Origin: Treponema sp. | GTDB lineage: Bacteria > Spirochaetota > Spirochaetia > Treponematales > Treponemataceae | Reading direction: 5' to 3' | Assembly: GCA_016293915.1 (NCBI GenBank) | Contig: JAEDCY010000058.1 | Location: 1 to 13,156 of the forward strand | Length of the DNA: 13,156 bases | In this document: positions 8,734 to 13,156 of the stretch, piece by piece | Numbering within the stretch: the stretch's first letter is position 1 | Layout: every line of letters starts with the position of its first letter | Program-made: the position numbers and the translations under genes | Notes under the pieces: generated by a model | Seen by the model: only the letters and a program-made list of their open reading frames with translations | Database searches by the model: none | Told to the model about the DNA's origin: nothing

Positions 8734-9066
8734 TCAGGCACTCAGTTGCAGTTTACAATCGTTACAATTCTTGCGGCAAAGCTTTTCAATCTTGTTTGAA
8801 ACGCATGAAACTTCAATTTCAATCATGCGCTGAATTACAATTTCTTCGATTGAAACATCAAACAAGTGAGCAAGCACAAGCAAGTTGTCGATTGTAGGAA
8901 TCGATTTTCCGCTTTCCCATGCATACACAGCTTGTGGATATTCAAAGCCGAAAACAGCCTGAATATCGTGAACAGTGTAGCCACATTTATTTCTGAGTGA
9001 TTTGATTTGTACTCCAGTTGCCTTCAGATTAACAACTGGCCTTTGAATGGTTACGGTCTTCAACAT
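8734..9066 (-). CDS. Small XRE-type helix-turn-helix protein with cysteine-rich tail
   Basis: 110 residues. After a short N-terminal arm, residues about 18-78 form a Cro/CI-type DNA-binding domain: IKSLRNKCGYTVHDIQAVFG, then YPQAVYAWESGKSIPTIDNL and LLVLAHLFDVSIEEIV, the standard five-helix layout with the recognition helix around VYAWESGKS. The C-terminal tail has four cysteines (88, 97, 101, 104) with the last three as C-x3-C-x2-C, which could bind a metal or act as a redox sensor. There is no phage or toxin partner next to it. A strong AAGGGAG ribosome site lies about 7 bases before the ATG. It lies downstream of an unrecognised gene on the same strand, 224 bp away, with a palindrome in that gap. 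Likely a local transcription regulator; target unknown. Confidence 0.85.
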   Translation of the reverse strand: MLKTVTIQRPVVNLKATGVQIKSLRNKCGYTVHDIQAVFGFEYPQAVYAWESGKSIPTIDNLLVLAHLFDVSIEEIVIQRMIEIEVSCVSNKIEKLCRKNCNDCKLQLSA

Positions 9067-9142
9067 AATTTTACTCCCTTAACAAAAACTCCATTATCCT
9101 TTATAAAAGATATTTTCACGCCAACGACGTGTTACGGGTTTT

Positions 9143-9170
9143 TGTCTCAAGTTTGCAAAAATATGAGACA
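9143..9170. repeat. Inverted repeat upstream of the XRE gene
   Basis: TGTCTCA (9143-9149) and TGAGACA (9164-9170) are perfect 7-base inverted arms around a 14-base spacer. The site is about 77 bp upstream of the XRE start, in a patch somewhat richer in GC than its surroundings. It could be an operator or a leader hairpin; no T-run follows it on either strand, so it is not an intrinsic terminator. Confidence 0.45.
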
Positions 9171-9248
9171 CGGCGCTCGGCTTCTTAGGGCTAGCGACTT
9201 TAATCTTTGTTTTGTATTTACAATTTAGCAAATATATTTTTATTTGTC

Positions 9249-9267
9249 ATTAAACTGTTAGTTTAAT
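9249..9267. promoter_or_regulatory. Palindrome ATTAAACT-GTT-AGTTTAAT (copy 1)
   Basis: A perfect 8-base inverted repeat with a 3-base centre, 23 bases beyond the stop codon of the unrecognised gene and about 180 bp upstream of the XRE start. No T-tract follows on either strand, which argues against a terminator. Its core TAAACT-N3-AGTTTA recurs at 10080-10094, upstream of the unrecognised gene, which makes an operator for a dimeric regulator the likeliest reading. Confidence 0.55.
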
Positions 9268-9290
9268 TTGAGTGAAAAAGATTAGCTTAA

Positions 9291-10043
9291 TTATTCTGTA
9301 TTTAAATAATCTTTTATAGCTTTTACTAAGTATATTTTTGTTTGAGCACGGATTTGTTTATGCGTGATATTACGTTCCCATTTACAATAGCGGCTTGTTT
9401 TCCAACCTTCATAGTGCCAGAGTTCACATTTACGTTTGTAGTTGAGCCAGTTATCAAGCTTTTTCTTTTCTGATAAAGCTTCACTATCTGGAATATAAAG
9501 ACGATTCCAAAAGAGTTTTTCTTCAAATTCCCGAATGTAAGTTCTTGGAATAGCAGGATGATAGATATAAACAGTATTTCCTCTTTTATCGTATTTATCA
9601 AAGCCCTGAATAAAATATTTCTTTGCAGCGTCACTCAATTTTTGGTAATCTTTTTCGCCAATGTCTAGAAGTTTTAGATGCCCTTTCTTAAAAACTCTAT
9701 TTTGAAAATAAACTTTCTCAAACTCGTCTTTTTCGAAGCAATCCAAATAATGAAGATTATTTCTAAACTCGCATCGATAATTTTTCAAATTACACAATCT
9801 GAATGGTTTTTCAGAAAATTTGAACCAGGAAGAAGCAGCTTCAACTGCTTCGGCGAGTCCATCATCTCGATTTTTTAATGAATCTACAGGAACAAGCTTG
9901 ATTTTATATCCAATAAGCATTTTGGGAATTTCGATATAGTTTTCTTCAACATTTTCACGATATGATAATTCTATCCTTCTTTTGTCGATAGCGAGTAAAT
10001 GTTTGTAATAAGCAAGACGTTCTTTACTTTTTGTAGGTCGCAT
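9291..10043 (-). CDS. Unrecognised 250-residue protein
   Basis: I do not recognise this family. The protein is soluble-looking, with no signal peptide or membrane helix, strongly basic, and rich in Lys, Tyr, Trp and Phe. Blocks that stand out are MRPTKSKERLAYYKHLLAID at the start, an aromatic central stretch ending FIQGFDKYDKRGNTVYIYHP, and a C-terminal part with many Trp/Lys (WNRLYIPD, WLNYKRKCELWHYEGWKTSR). Four scattered cysteines are seen between about 83 and 102 and near 206-220, with no regular zinc spacing. The basic, aromatic composition would suit nucleic-acid binding, but that is a guess. There is no Shine-Dalgarno site; an extended -10-like TGCTATCCT ends 7 bases before the ATG, suggesting a leaderless message. 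It is flanked by two copies of a palindrome. The long open frame and normal codon bias support a real gene. Confidence 0.7.
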   Translation of the reverse strand: MRPTKSKERLAYYKHLLAIDKRRIELSYRENVEENYIEIPKMLIGYKIKLVPVDSLKNRDDGLAEAVEAASSWFKFSEKPFRLCNLKNYRCEFRNNLHYLDCFEKDEFEKVYFQNRVFKKGHLKLLDIGEKDYQKLSDAAKKYFIQGFDKYDKRGNTVYIYHPAIPRTYIREFEEKLFWNRLYIPDSEALSEKKKLDNWLNYKRKCELWHYEGWKTSRYCKWERNITHKQIRAQTKIYLVKAIKDYLNTE

Positions 10044-10079
10044 ATATAAAAGGATAGCACGGATTTGTGTGGAAATCTG

Positions 10080-10094
10080 TAAACTTGTAGTTTA
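10080..10094. promoter_or_regulatory. Palindrome TAAACT-TGT-AGTTTA (copy 2)
   Basis: A perfect 6-base inverted repeat with a 3-base centre, 36 bp upstream of the start codon of the unrecognised gene, a usual place for an operator. The arms are identical to the core of the palindrome at 9249-9267 while the 3-base centre differs, as expected for a protein-binding dyad. Confidence 0.55.
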
Positions 10095-10155
10095 AAATGT
10101 GATATTACAATGTTTGTTTGTGGAGGAGGATTATCCTAGTTTTTTTAGTTATGCG

Positions 10156-10191
10156 TTAAACAAAGAAGCACCTGGAGTTCTCCAAGTGCTT
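10156..10191 (-). terminator. Intrinsic terminator after repeat unit B
   Basis: Read on the minus strand, AAGCACTTGGAG and CTCCAGGTGCTT form a 12-pair hairpin (one G-U) around AA, followed by CTTTGTTTAA. It starts right after the tRNA-3'-like end of unit B, spaced as in the true tRNA terminator. The T-tract is interrupted, so it may be leakier than the other two. Confidence 0.7.
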
Positions 10192-10195
10192 TAGT

Positions 10196-10332
10196 ATAGC
10201 GGGGGCAGGACTCGGGGTTCCAAGCTCCGCCATCCATGGCTCCGCTTTCCACCCCGTCTTCACTCACTGCCGGCGACATCCTGTCGCCTTTTCCTCCCTA
10301 TTCGGTCGGCGTTCGTTTCGCTTCGAGTCCTG
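10196..10332 (-). repeat. tRNA-fMet-derived structured repeat, unit B
   Basis: The segment begins on the plus strand with ATAGCGGGGGCAGGACTCG (10196-10214), identical to the 3' end of the tRNA-fMet gene at 10616-10634; the identity continues leftwards to 10191. It shares 27 bases with unit A. Long-range arms CAGGACTCG (10206-10214) and CGAGTCCTG (10324-10332) pair perfectly. Inside are GGGT (10215-10218) with ACCC (10251-10254), a hairpin with loop ATCCAT (10232-10237), and GGCGAC/GTCGCC (10272-10277, 10283-10288) around ATCCT. TTCCACCCCGTC (10247-10258) resembles the complement of the tRNA 5' end, CTCTACCCCGCGTC (10678-10691). Probably an RNA-level structure or a small repeated element; function unknown. 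Confidence 0.7.
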
Positions 10333-10358
10333 AAAAACTGATTTCTGAAAAATTAAGG

Positions 10359-10395
10359 TTAAATAAAAAAAGGTTTCCTAAATCTAGGAAACCTT
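10359..10395 (-). terminator. Intrinsic terminator after repeat unit A
   Basis: On the minus strand AAGGTTTCCTA and TAGGAAACCTT form a perfect 11-pair stem with a 4-base loop, followed by TTTTTTTATTTAACC. The T-tract and trailing bases match those of the tRNA terminator at 10576-10609 while the stem sequence is different. Confidence 0.85.
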
Positions 10396-10396
10396 G

Positions 10397-10552
10397 ATAG
10401 CGGGGGCAGGACTCGGGGTTCCAGTCGCAGACTTCCTGTCTGCTCCTTCCACCCCGTCTGCGTTCGCTAAGTTGCCATCCATGGCAACTTCCCAGAAAAT
10501 TGCTGCGCCACTGCTCGCAATTTTCTGGTCGCTCACTCCGCTTCGAGCCCTG
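10397..10552 (-). repeat. tRNA-fMet-derived structured repeat, unit A
   Basis: Same plan as unit B. The tRNA 3'-end copy is at 10397-10415. The long-range arms are CAGGACTCG (10407-10415) and CGAGCCCTG (10544-10552); the single change relative to unit B turns one A-U pair into G-U in the minus-strand RNA, so pairing is kept. GGGT (10416-10419) can pair with ACCC (10451-10454). Three local hairpins follow: GCAGAC/GTCTGC (10427-10432, 10438-10443), AAGTTGCC/GGCAACTT around ATCCAT (10469-10490), and a perfect 12-pair stem CCAGAAAATTGC/GCAATTTTCTGG (10492-10503, 10517-10528). Apart from the conserved ends, the TTCCACCCCGTC block (10447-10458) and the GCCATCCATGGC hairpin head, the sequence differs from unit B while hairpins remain. 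Confidence 0.7.
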
Positions 10553-10575
10553 TTATGAAATCTCAACAAGTTAGG

Positions 10576-10609
10576 TTAAATAAAAAAACTTCCTGAGTTC
10601 TCAGAAAGT
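10576..10609 (-). terminator. Intrinsic terminator of tRNA-fMet
   Basis: Beginning 7 bases after the tRNA 3' end on the minus strand, ACTTTCTGAG and CTCAGGAAGT pair (one G-U) around AA and are followed by TTTTTTTATTT. Position, stem and T-run are those of a tRNA-gene Rho-independent terminator. Confidence 0.88.
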
Positions 10610-10616
10610 CTTAGTA

Positions 10617-10689
10617 TAGCGGGGGCAGGACTCGAACCTGCGGCCTCCGGGTTATGAGCCCGACGAGCTGCCAACTGCTCTACCCCGCG
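10617..10689 (-). tRNA. Initiator tRNA-fMet (anticodon CAT)
   Basis: 73 bases folding as a complete cloverleaf: acceptor 5' strand CGCGGGG with 3' strand CCCCGCT, D stem GAGC/GCTC, anticodon stem TCGGG/CCCGG with loop CTCATAA, and T arm GCAGG-TTCGAGT-CCTGC. It is an initiator, not an elongator: position 1 (C) and position 72 (T) do not pair, the anticodon stem has three consecutive G-C pairs, and D-stem pair 11:24 is A-T. The C1-T72 mismatch replaces the commoner C1-A72 but has the same effect. CCA is not encoded; the 3' side continues TACTAAG. It is transcribed alone from a consensus promoter and ends at a terminator. Two derivatives of its 3' end lie downstream. Confidence 0.96.
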
Positions 10690-10704
10690 TCGTATTGTTT
10701 GGGT

Positions 10705-10733
10705 ATTATAGGGGAGTTGGCGGGAATTGTCAA
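10705..10733 (-). promoter_or_regulatory. Consensus sigma-70 promoter of tRNA-fMet
   Basis: On the minus strand TTGACA (complement of 10728-10733) and TATAAT (complement of 10705-10710) are perfect consensus hexamers with a 17-bp spacer. The -10 ends 15 bases before the mature tRNA 5' end, leaving a leader of about 8-9 bases for RNase P removal. This predicts very strong transcription. Confidence 0.92.
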
Positions 10734-10776
10734 GAGATTATGGGTTATTTTTGGGAAAAAAATTACGCTAAATGCG

Positions 10777-11448
10777 CTATTTGTCATTATTCTCCAAGGA
10801 TGTATATTTAATGCGACATTCTGCAATTGTCATGAGAACAACAGCAATTGAGAACCATCGCATATTTCCAGAAAAGCCAGCAAAGAAATCATAAAAGCCA
10901 TGCAAAAGAATTGCAGCAACAAGACAAGACACATGGCGCGGCTTATTTCTGCAGGAATATACAAAAAGACCACAGAGCCCCGTACACATCATATGAATAA
11001 CATCAGAAGTAAAAATGCGAACTGCAATCTGACCATAGAGCAGGGTAGCACCACGGCTATTTGCCATCTGAAGGTGATCAAAATAATAAACTACAGATTC
11101 AAAACAGCCTAGAGAAAGGCCGGCAACAAAAGCAAGTAGCAAAAAAGTCTGGCGGCCACAACCCTCAGTAGAATCATACATTTTATGTGGAAGAGGCAGC
11201 AGGATAATTGTTTTAAGAACCTCTTCAACAAGTCCATAAAGAAAAATTGATTTCAAAAGGGCACGGAGAACAGGAGAAAGAACAATACCTGAAATAGAAG
11301 GAATAAAATACTGAATAAAAGAAATAGGCAGTACAGCTGCAAGTCCAAGAAGAATAGCAATCAGCTGATGGGTGATTCTAACCTTAAAGCCAAAAGTAAA
11401 CAAAACAATTGCAAGAATCAGCGGAAAAAAACAAAGAACAATTCCCAT
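10777..11448 (-). CDS. PrsW-family intramembrane glutamic protease
   Basis: 223 residues, almost entirely hydrophobic with about seven predicted membrane helices. The PrsW motifs are all present in order: EEVLK (Glu75, Glu76, Lys79), CFES (Phe116, Glu117) in place of the usual F-x-E-N, His152 in SDVIHMMCTG, and HGFYDF (His183). These conserved Glu and His residues are the proposed catalytic set of the family, related to the CPBP/Abi and Rce1 proteases. PrsW in Bacillus cleaves an anti-sigma factor; other members have unknown substrates and no anti-sigma gene is visible here. A GAGGAGG site lies 12 bases before the ATG, rather far, but an in-frame TAG blocks any earlier start beyond two codons. 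It ends 44 bp before the tRNA promoter. A weak 3-pair hairpin plus ATTTTTTT just after the stop might be a poor terminator. Confidence 0.85.
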   Translation of the reverse strand: MGIVLCFFPLILAIVLFTFGFKVRITHQLIAILLGLAAVLPISFIQYFIPSISGIVLSPVLRALLKSIFLYGLVEEVLKTIILLPLPHKMYDSTEGCGRQTFLLLAFVAGLSLGCFESVVYYFDHLQMANSRGATLLYGQIAVRIFTSDVIHMMCTGLCGLFVYSCRNKPRHVSCLVAAILLHGFYDFFAGFSGNMRWFSIAVVLMTIAECRIKYTSLENNDK

Positions 11449-11505
11449 AATGCGCTATATCCTCCTCAGAAAGAATAAAAAAGCAGACAAAACCGCACAT
11501 CTGCG

Positions 11506-11534
11506 ATTTTAACCTAATCACTAGATTTTTACAA
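11506..11534 (-). promoter_or_regulatory. Possible promoter of the PrsW gene
   Basis: On the minus strand TTGTAA (complement of 11529-11534) and TAAAAT (complement of 11506-11511) are 17 bp apart, with four and five matches to consensus. The leader would be about 50 bases and include the GAGGAGG ribosome site. The -35 lies only 10 bp from the -10 of the divergent plus-strand promoter, so the two polymerases could interfere. Confidence 0.45.
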
Positions 11535-11540
11535 TTCGTA

Positions 11541-11549
11541 TGTTATAAT
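11541..11549 (+). promoter_or_regulatory. Extended -10 promoter, predicted leaderless start
   Basis: TGTTATAAT is a perfect extended -10 (TG-N-TATAAT). It ends exactly 7 bases before the ATG at 11557, so transcription should start at or within a base of the start codon. There is no recognisable -35 at 17 bp and no Shine-Dalgarno site. Confidence 0.6.
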
Positions 11550-11556
11550 AGCCACT

Positions 11557-12162
11557 ATGAGTGAAAGAATAAATAATTCAATAGTTTTGATGGGCTGCAA
11601 ACACTGCGGAAAATCAACACAAGGAAAATTACTTGCAGAAAAGCTCGGAGTTAATTTTTTTGATACAGACGAAGAAATCAGCAGAATTCGGGGAGTAAAT
11701 TTCAGAGTATTGTATAAAACAAAAGGTGTTGCAGAATTCACTCTTGCAGAAGAAGAAGCATGTCGTACAGTTATGAAAGATAATGCAGAACAACGGATTG
11801 TGATTGCGACAGGAGGAGGAATCTGTGATAACCCTCCAGCCCTTCAGGCTTTGCGCGATTGCGGCACTTTTGTTTTCCTTCGCCTTGATATCAAACATTC
11901 AGTCAGCCGGATTATGGAAAAGATTGAAGAAACAGGAAATGGAAGTTTTACAAATGTTCCGGCTTATGTATTAAATGAAAATCCAACTTCACTTAAACAG
12001 ATAGAAGATATTCTTATAAAAAAATTCCAGACAAGATATCAGCAGTATCAGGCAATTGCAGATGTTATTGTAGATATAAAAAATGCACCAATAGAAGAGA
12101 ATTTTAAAACCCTTCTTGGTGCACTCAATATAAATAACTCTGCTTCAGAATCTATAAAATAG
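11557..12162 (+). CDS. Shikimate-kinase-fold P-loop kinase, divergent
   Basis: 201 residues. The fold is clear: beta-1 IVLMG leading into the Walker A loop GCKHCGKST (13-21), FFDTDEE (Asp36, Asp38) as in the D-x-D of shikimate kinases, IATGGGICDNP (83-93, the GGG substrate loop), FLRLD, and the late R-x3-Y-x3-AD motif (Arg160, Tyr164, Ala168-Asp169). However, the F-R of the substrate site is F-T (Phe61-Thr62), so the shikimate-binding Arg58 equivalent is missing, and the R-P-L-L lid motif is replaced by NVPAY. The Glu61 equivalent is kept (Glu65). It may therefore phosphorylate something other than shikimate, or be a divergent aroK. No other aro gene is in the window. The start is chosen because it keeps beta-1 intact; the message looks leaderless. 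It ends 2 bp from slyD, convergently. Confidence 0.82.
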   Translation: MSERINNSIVLMGCKHCGKSTQGKLLAEKLGVNFFDTDEEISRIRGVNFRVLYKTKGVAEFTLAEEEACRTVMKDNAEQRIVIATGGGICDNPPALQALRDCGTFVFLRLDIKHSVSRIMEKIEETGNGSFTNVPAYVLNENPTSLKQIEDILIKKFQTRYQQYQAIADVIVDIKNAPIEENFKTLLGALNINNSASESIK

Positions 12163-12164
12163 AT

Positions 12165-12719
12165 TTAGTTACAGCCACAACTTCCGTTTCCACAACCGCC
12201 GCAACCACCGTCACCGCAACTACTGCCACAGCCTCCGCCGCAACCACCACAACCGCCTCCGCAGCCACTGGTTGGTGTAAGTTCTTCTTCAGTAGCATCA
12301 CGAACACCAACGACTTCAATGTCAAAGTTTAAGGCTTTTCCGGCAAGGTCATGATTTCCATCGATTGTAATTTTATCGCCTTCAACTTTAGTTACATGAA
12401 CAATAGAAAGTCCAGAAGGAGTCATTACCTGGAATGGCATACCAACCTGAATTTCGCCGGCGAACTCAAACTTATCGCGTGTAAGCTCAACAATCAGTTT
12501 TTCATCATATTCACCATAACCGTCTTTTGGCTCAATGTGTGCAGAAAACTTATCTCCTGGTTCATGACCTTCAAGAAGCTTCTCGAGGCCAGAAATTAAA
12601 TAACCTCTTCCGTGAACATAACCAAGAGGTTCATTTCCAACAGAAGAATCCAGCTGCTCTCCGGCATCATTTTTGAGGGTATAGTGAATCTGTACCCATT
12701 TATCATTTTCAATTTTCAT
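12165..12719 (-). CDS. slyD: SlyD-like FKBP peptidyl-prolyl isomerase with Gly/Cys metal-binding tail
   Basis: 184 residues. The FKBP domain is split by an insert-in-flap domain as in SlyD: N-terminal VQIHYTLKNDAGEQLDSS (about 9-26), GRGYLISGLEKLLEGHEPGD (about 37-56), the IF region about 66-120 starting KDGYGEYDEKL, and the return strand IDGNHDLAGKALNFDIEV (about 119-136). It should catalyse prolyl isomerisation and chaperone folding in the cytoplasm. From residue 150 the tail is almost pure Gly and Cys with nine cysteines (153, 157, 160, 164, 168, 173, 176, 181, 183) and no histidine, whereas the E. coli SlyD tail mixes His, Asp and Cys. SlyD tails bind nickel and other metals. The start overlaps the nfu stop as TAATG, implying coupled translation, so its work may be linked to metal or Fe-S supply. 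Confidence 0.92.
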   Translation of the reverse strand: MKIENDKWVQIHYTLKNDAGEQLDSSVGNEPLGYVHGRGYLISGLEKLLEGHEPGDKFSAHIEPKDGYGEYDEKLIVELTRDKFEFAGEIQVGMPFQVMTPSGLSIVHVTKVEGDKITIDGNHDLAGKALNFDIEVVGVRDATEEELTPTSGCGGGCGGCGGGCGSSCGDGGCGGCGNGSCGCN

Positions 12720-12994
12720 TAGAATCCCATTCCCATTTCATCGAGGTTTTGTGCATTATCCTGAACAACTTCTTTGATTTCCGGACATGCGTCAATAAGA
12801 TAACGTTCAATACCCATCTTAAGAGTCATAACAGCCATAGGACATCCACCACAGGCGCCAGTCAAATTAAGATGAACCTTGTAATCATCATCAATACAAA
12901 CAAATTCCATGTCTCCGCCGTCTGCCTGGAGCTGAGGACGGAACATTTCCAGTGCTTCTTTTACAGTTTCAAGCAATTTTGGATCTTCAATCAT
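12719..12994 (-). CDS. Nfu-type Fe-S cluster carrier (NifU C-terminal domain)
   Basis: 91 residues from the ATG at 12994. The single NifU-like domain shows the family pattern: a helix ending RPQLQADGGDMEFV (about 19-32), then VHLNLTGACGGCPMAVMTLK (40-59) with the cluster-binding C-x-x-C (Cys48, Cys51), and a final helix around PEIKEVVQD. Two such proteins assemble a bridging Fe-S cluster and pass it to target enzymes. The short length fits stand-alone Nfu proteins. A GTG at 13003 would add three residues, but that GTG is part of the AAGGTGG Shine-Dalgarno site, so the ATG is preferred. It is the first gene of a two-gene unit with slyD (1-base overlap). Upstream lies a 138-bp gap that probably holds divergent promoters. 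Confidence 0.93.
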   Translation of the reverse strand: MIEDPKLLETVKEALEMFRPQLQADGGDMEFVCIDDDYKVHLNLTGACGGCPMAVMTLKMGIERYLIDACPEIKEVVQDNAQNLDEMGMGF

Positions 12995-12999
12995 GTTTA

Positions 13000-13006
13000 C
13001 CACCTT
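13000..13006 (-). promoter_or_regulatory. Ribosome-binding site that sets the nfu start
   Basis: AAGGTGG on the minus strand ends 5 bases before the ATG at 12992-12994, ideal spacing. It contains the GTG at 13001-13003, so that codon cannot serve as the start without overlapping its own ribosome site. Confidence 0.8.
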
Positions 13007-13132
13007 ACTGAATATAAGATAATAAAAAATATGAGTTCCGACAAGGCAATAAATATTGATAATAAATGTTGTTATGCGGAAACATGTAAAATATGAGGAT
13101 TATTGTTATTTATAATTAAGAATGAGAATTTA

Positions 13133-13156
13133 ATGGCGGACGAAAAAAGCTGTAAT
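13133..13156 (+). CDS. Possible start of a further gene, cut by the window edge
   Basis: An open frame begins ATG at 13133 and reads M-A-D-E-K-S-C-N to the last base. A TATAAT lies at 13111-13116, 16 bases upstream, and GAGA lies about 5 bases before the ATG. Eight codons are too few for any family call, and a chance frame cannot be excluded. Confidence 0.35.

Larger units (their letters stand above)
10044..10616. other. 573-bp stretch without a protein gene
   Basis: From left to right this stretch holds the upstream region of the 9291-10043 gene with its palindrome, an AT-rich spacer (about 10095-10155) in which I see nothing definite, a hairpin terminator, repeat unit B, a second terminator, repeat unit A, and the terminator of the tRNA. 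Open frames here run through the hairpins and do not look coding. Confidence 0.7.

Noticed and set aside
9007..9228. 73-codon plus-strand open frame overlapping the XRE start
   Set aside because: It begins antisense inside a well-supported gene, lacks a ribosome site and shows no domain. The region is better read as the XRE upstream region.
10123..10147. AGGATTATCCT followed by a T-run as a plus-strand terminator
   Set aside because: The dyad has a 1-base centre, leaving only 3-4 possible pairs in RNA, and no plus-strand gene ends here.
10196..10415. Additional tRNA-fMet genes
   Set aside because: Only the 3' end and a shortened likeness of the 5' end are present; there is no anticodon arm or D arm, so neither unit can be a functional tRNA.
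10384..10569. 61-codon minus-strand open frame across repeat unit A
   Set aside because: It runs through perfect hairpins and the tRNA-3' copy, has no ribosome site and its residues follow from the structured repeat, so it is not a credible gene.
10156..10634. CRISPR array or IS element
   Set aside because: Repeats are only two derived units plus the tRNA, with long irregular spacing and internal hairpins. There is no cas gene, transposase or terminal inverted repeat with a transposase frame.
11477..11504. Hairpin GCAGA/TCTGC plus T-run as an attenuator ahead of the PrsW gene
   Set aside because: The 5' arm lies at or before the predicted transcription start, so the hairpin would not form in the mRNA from that promoter, and the stem is only 5 pairs.
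13001..13003. GTG start for nfu giving 94 residues
   Set aside because: The GTG lies inside the AAGGTGG ribosome site; the ATG at 12994 has ideal spacing.
12749..13096. Plus-strand open frame antisense to nfu, ending in a Cys-containing 21-residue stretch from about 13031
   Set aside because: Most of it is antisense to nfu. The final short part (M-S-S-D-K...) has no ribosome site and cannot be told from chance.

Overview
The window looks like a chromosomal segment of an AT-rich, double-membrane bacterium. The best guess is a host-associated spirochaete of the Treponema group. This is an inference from gene style (tripartite efflux set with a lipoprotein inside it, very short intergenic gaps, tRNA without an encoded CCA), not from a database match.

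Left third (9-7047, minus strand): a tripartite RND efflux operon in the order membrane-fusion protein, RND inner-membrane pump, a 390-residue unknown lipoprotein, TolC-like outer-membrane channel. Gaps are 3 bp, an 8-bp overlap and 33 bp. A divergent TetR-family regulator (7108, plus) sits across a 60-bp intergenic region and is the obvious candidate controller. Four bases after it comes a macrodomain ADP-ribose hydrolase/deacetylase.

Middle (8284-10043, minus): the ribosome-rescue hydrolase ArfB, a small XRE-type DNA-binding protein with a cysteine-rich tail, and an unrecognised 250-residue protein. Two copies of a near-identical palindrome, TAAACT-N3-AGTTTA, lie on either side of the unrecognised gene.

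10044-10616 has no protein gene and is the most unusual part. It holds two structured repeat units downstream of an initiator tRNA-fMet gene (10617-10689, minus). Each unit ends in a copy of the tRNA 3' end followed by its own hairpin terminator, contains a shrunken likeness of the tRNA 5' end, and folds back on itself through a long-range stem. The tRNA has a perfect consensus promoter (TTGACA-N17-TATAAT).

Right part: a PrsW-type intramembrane protease (minus), a divergently transcribed shikimate-kinase-fold protein (plus) that lacks key shikimate-kinase arginines and appears to be read from a leaderless mRNA, then an overlapping nfu-slyD pair (minus) for Fe-S carrier and metal-binding prolyl isomerase functions. 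The first eight codons of a further plus-strand gene may start at 13133.
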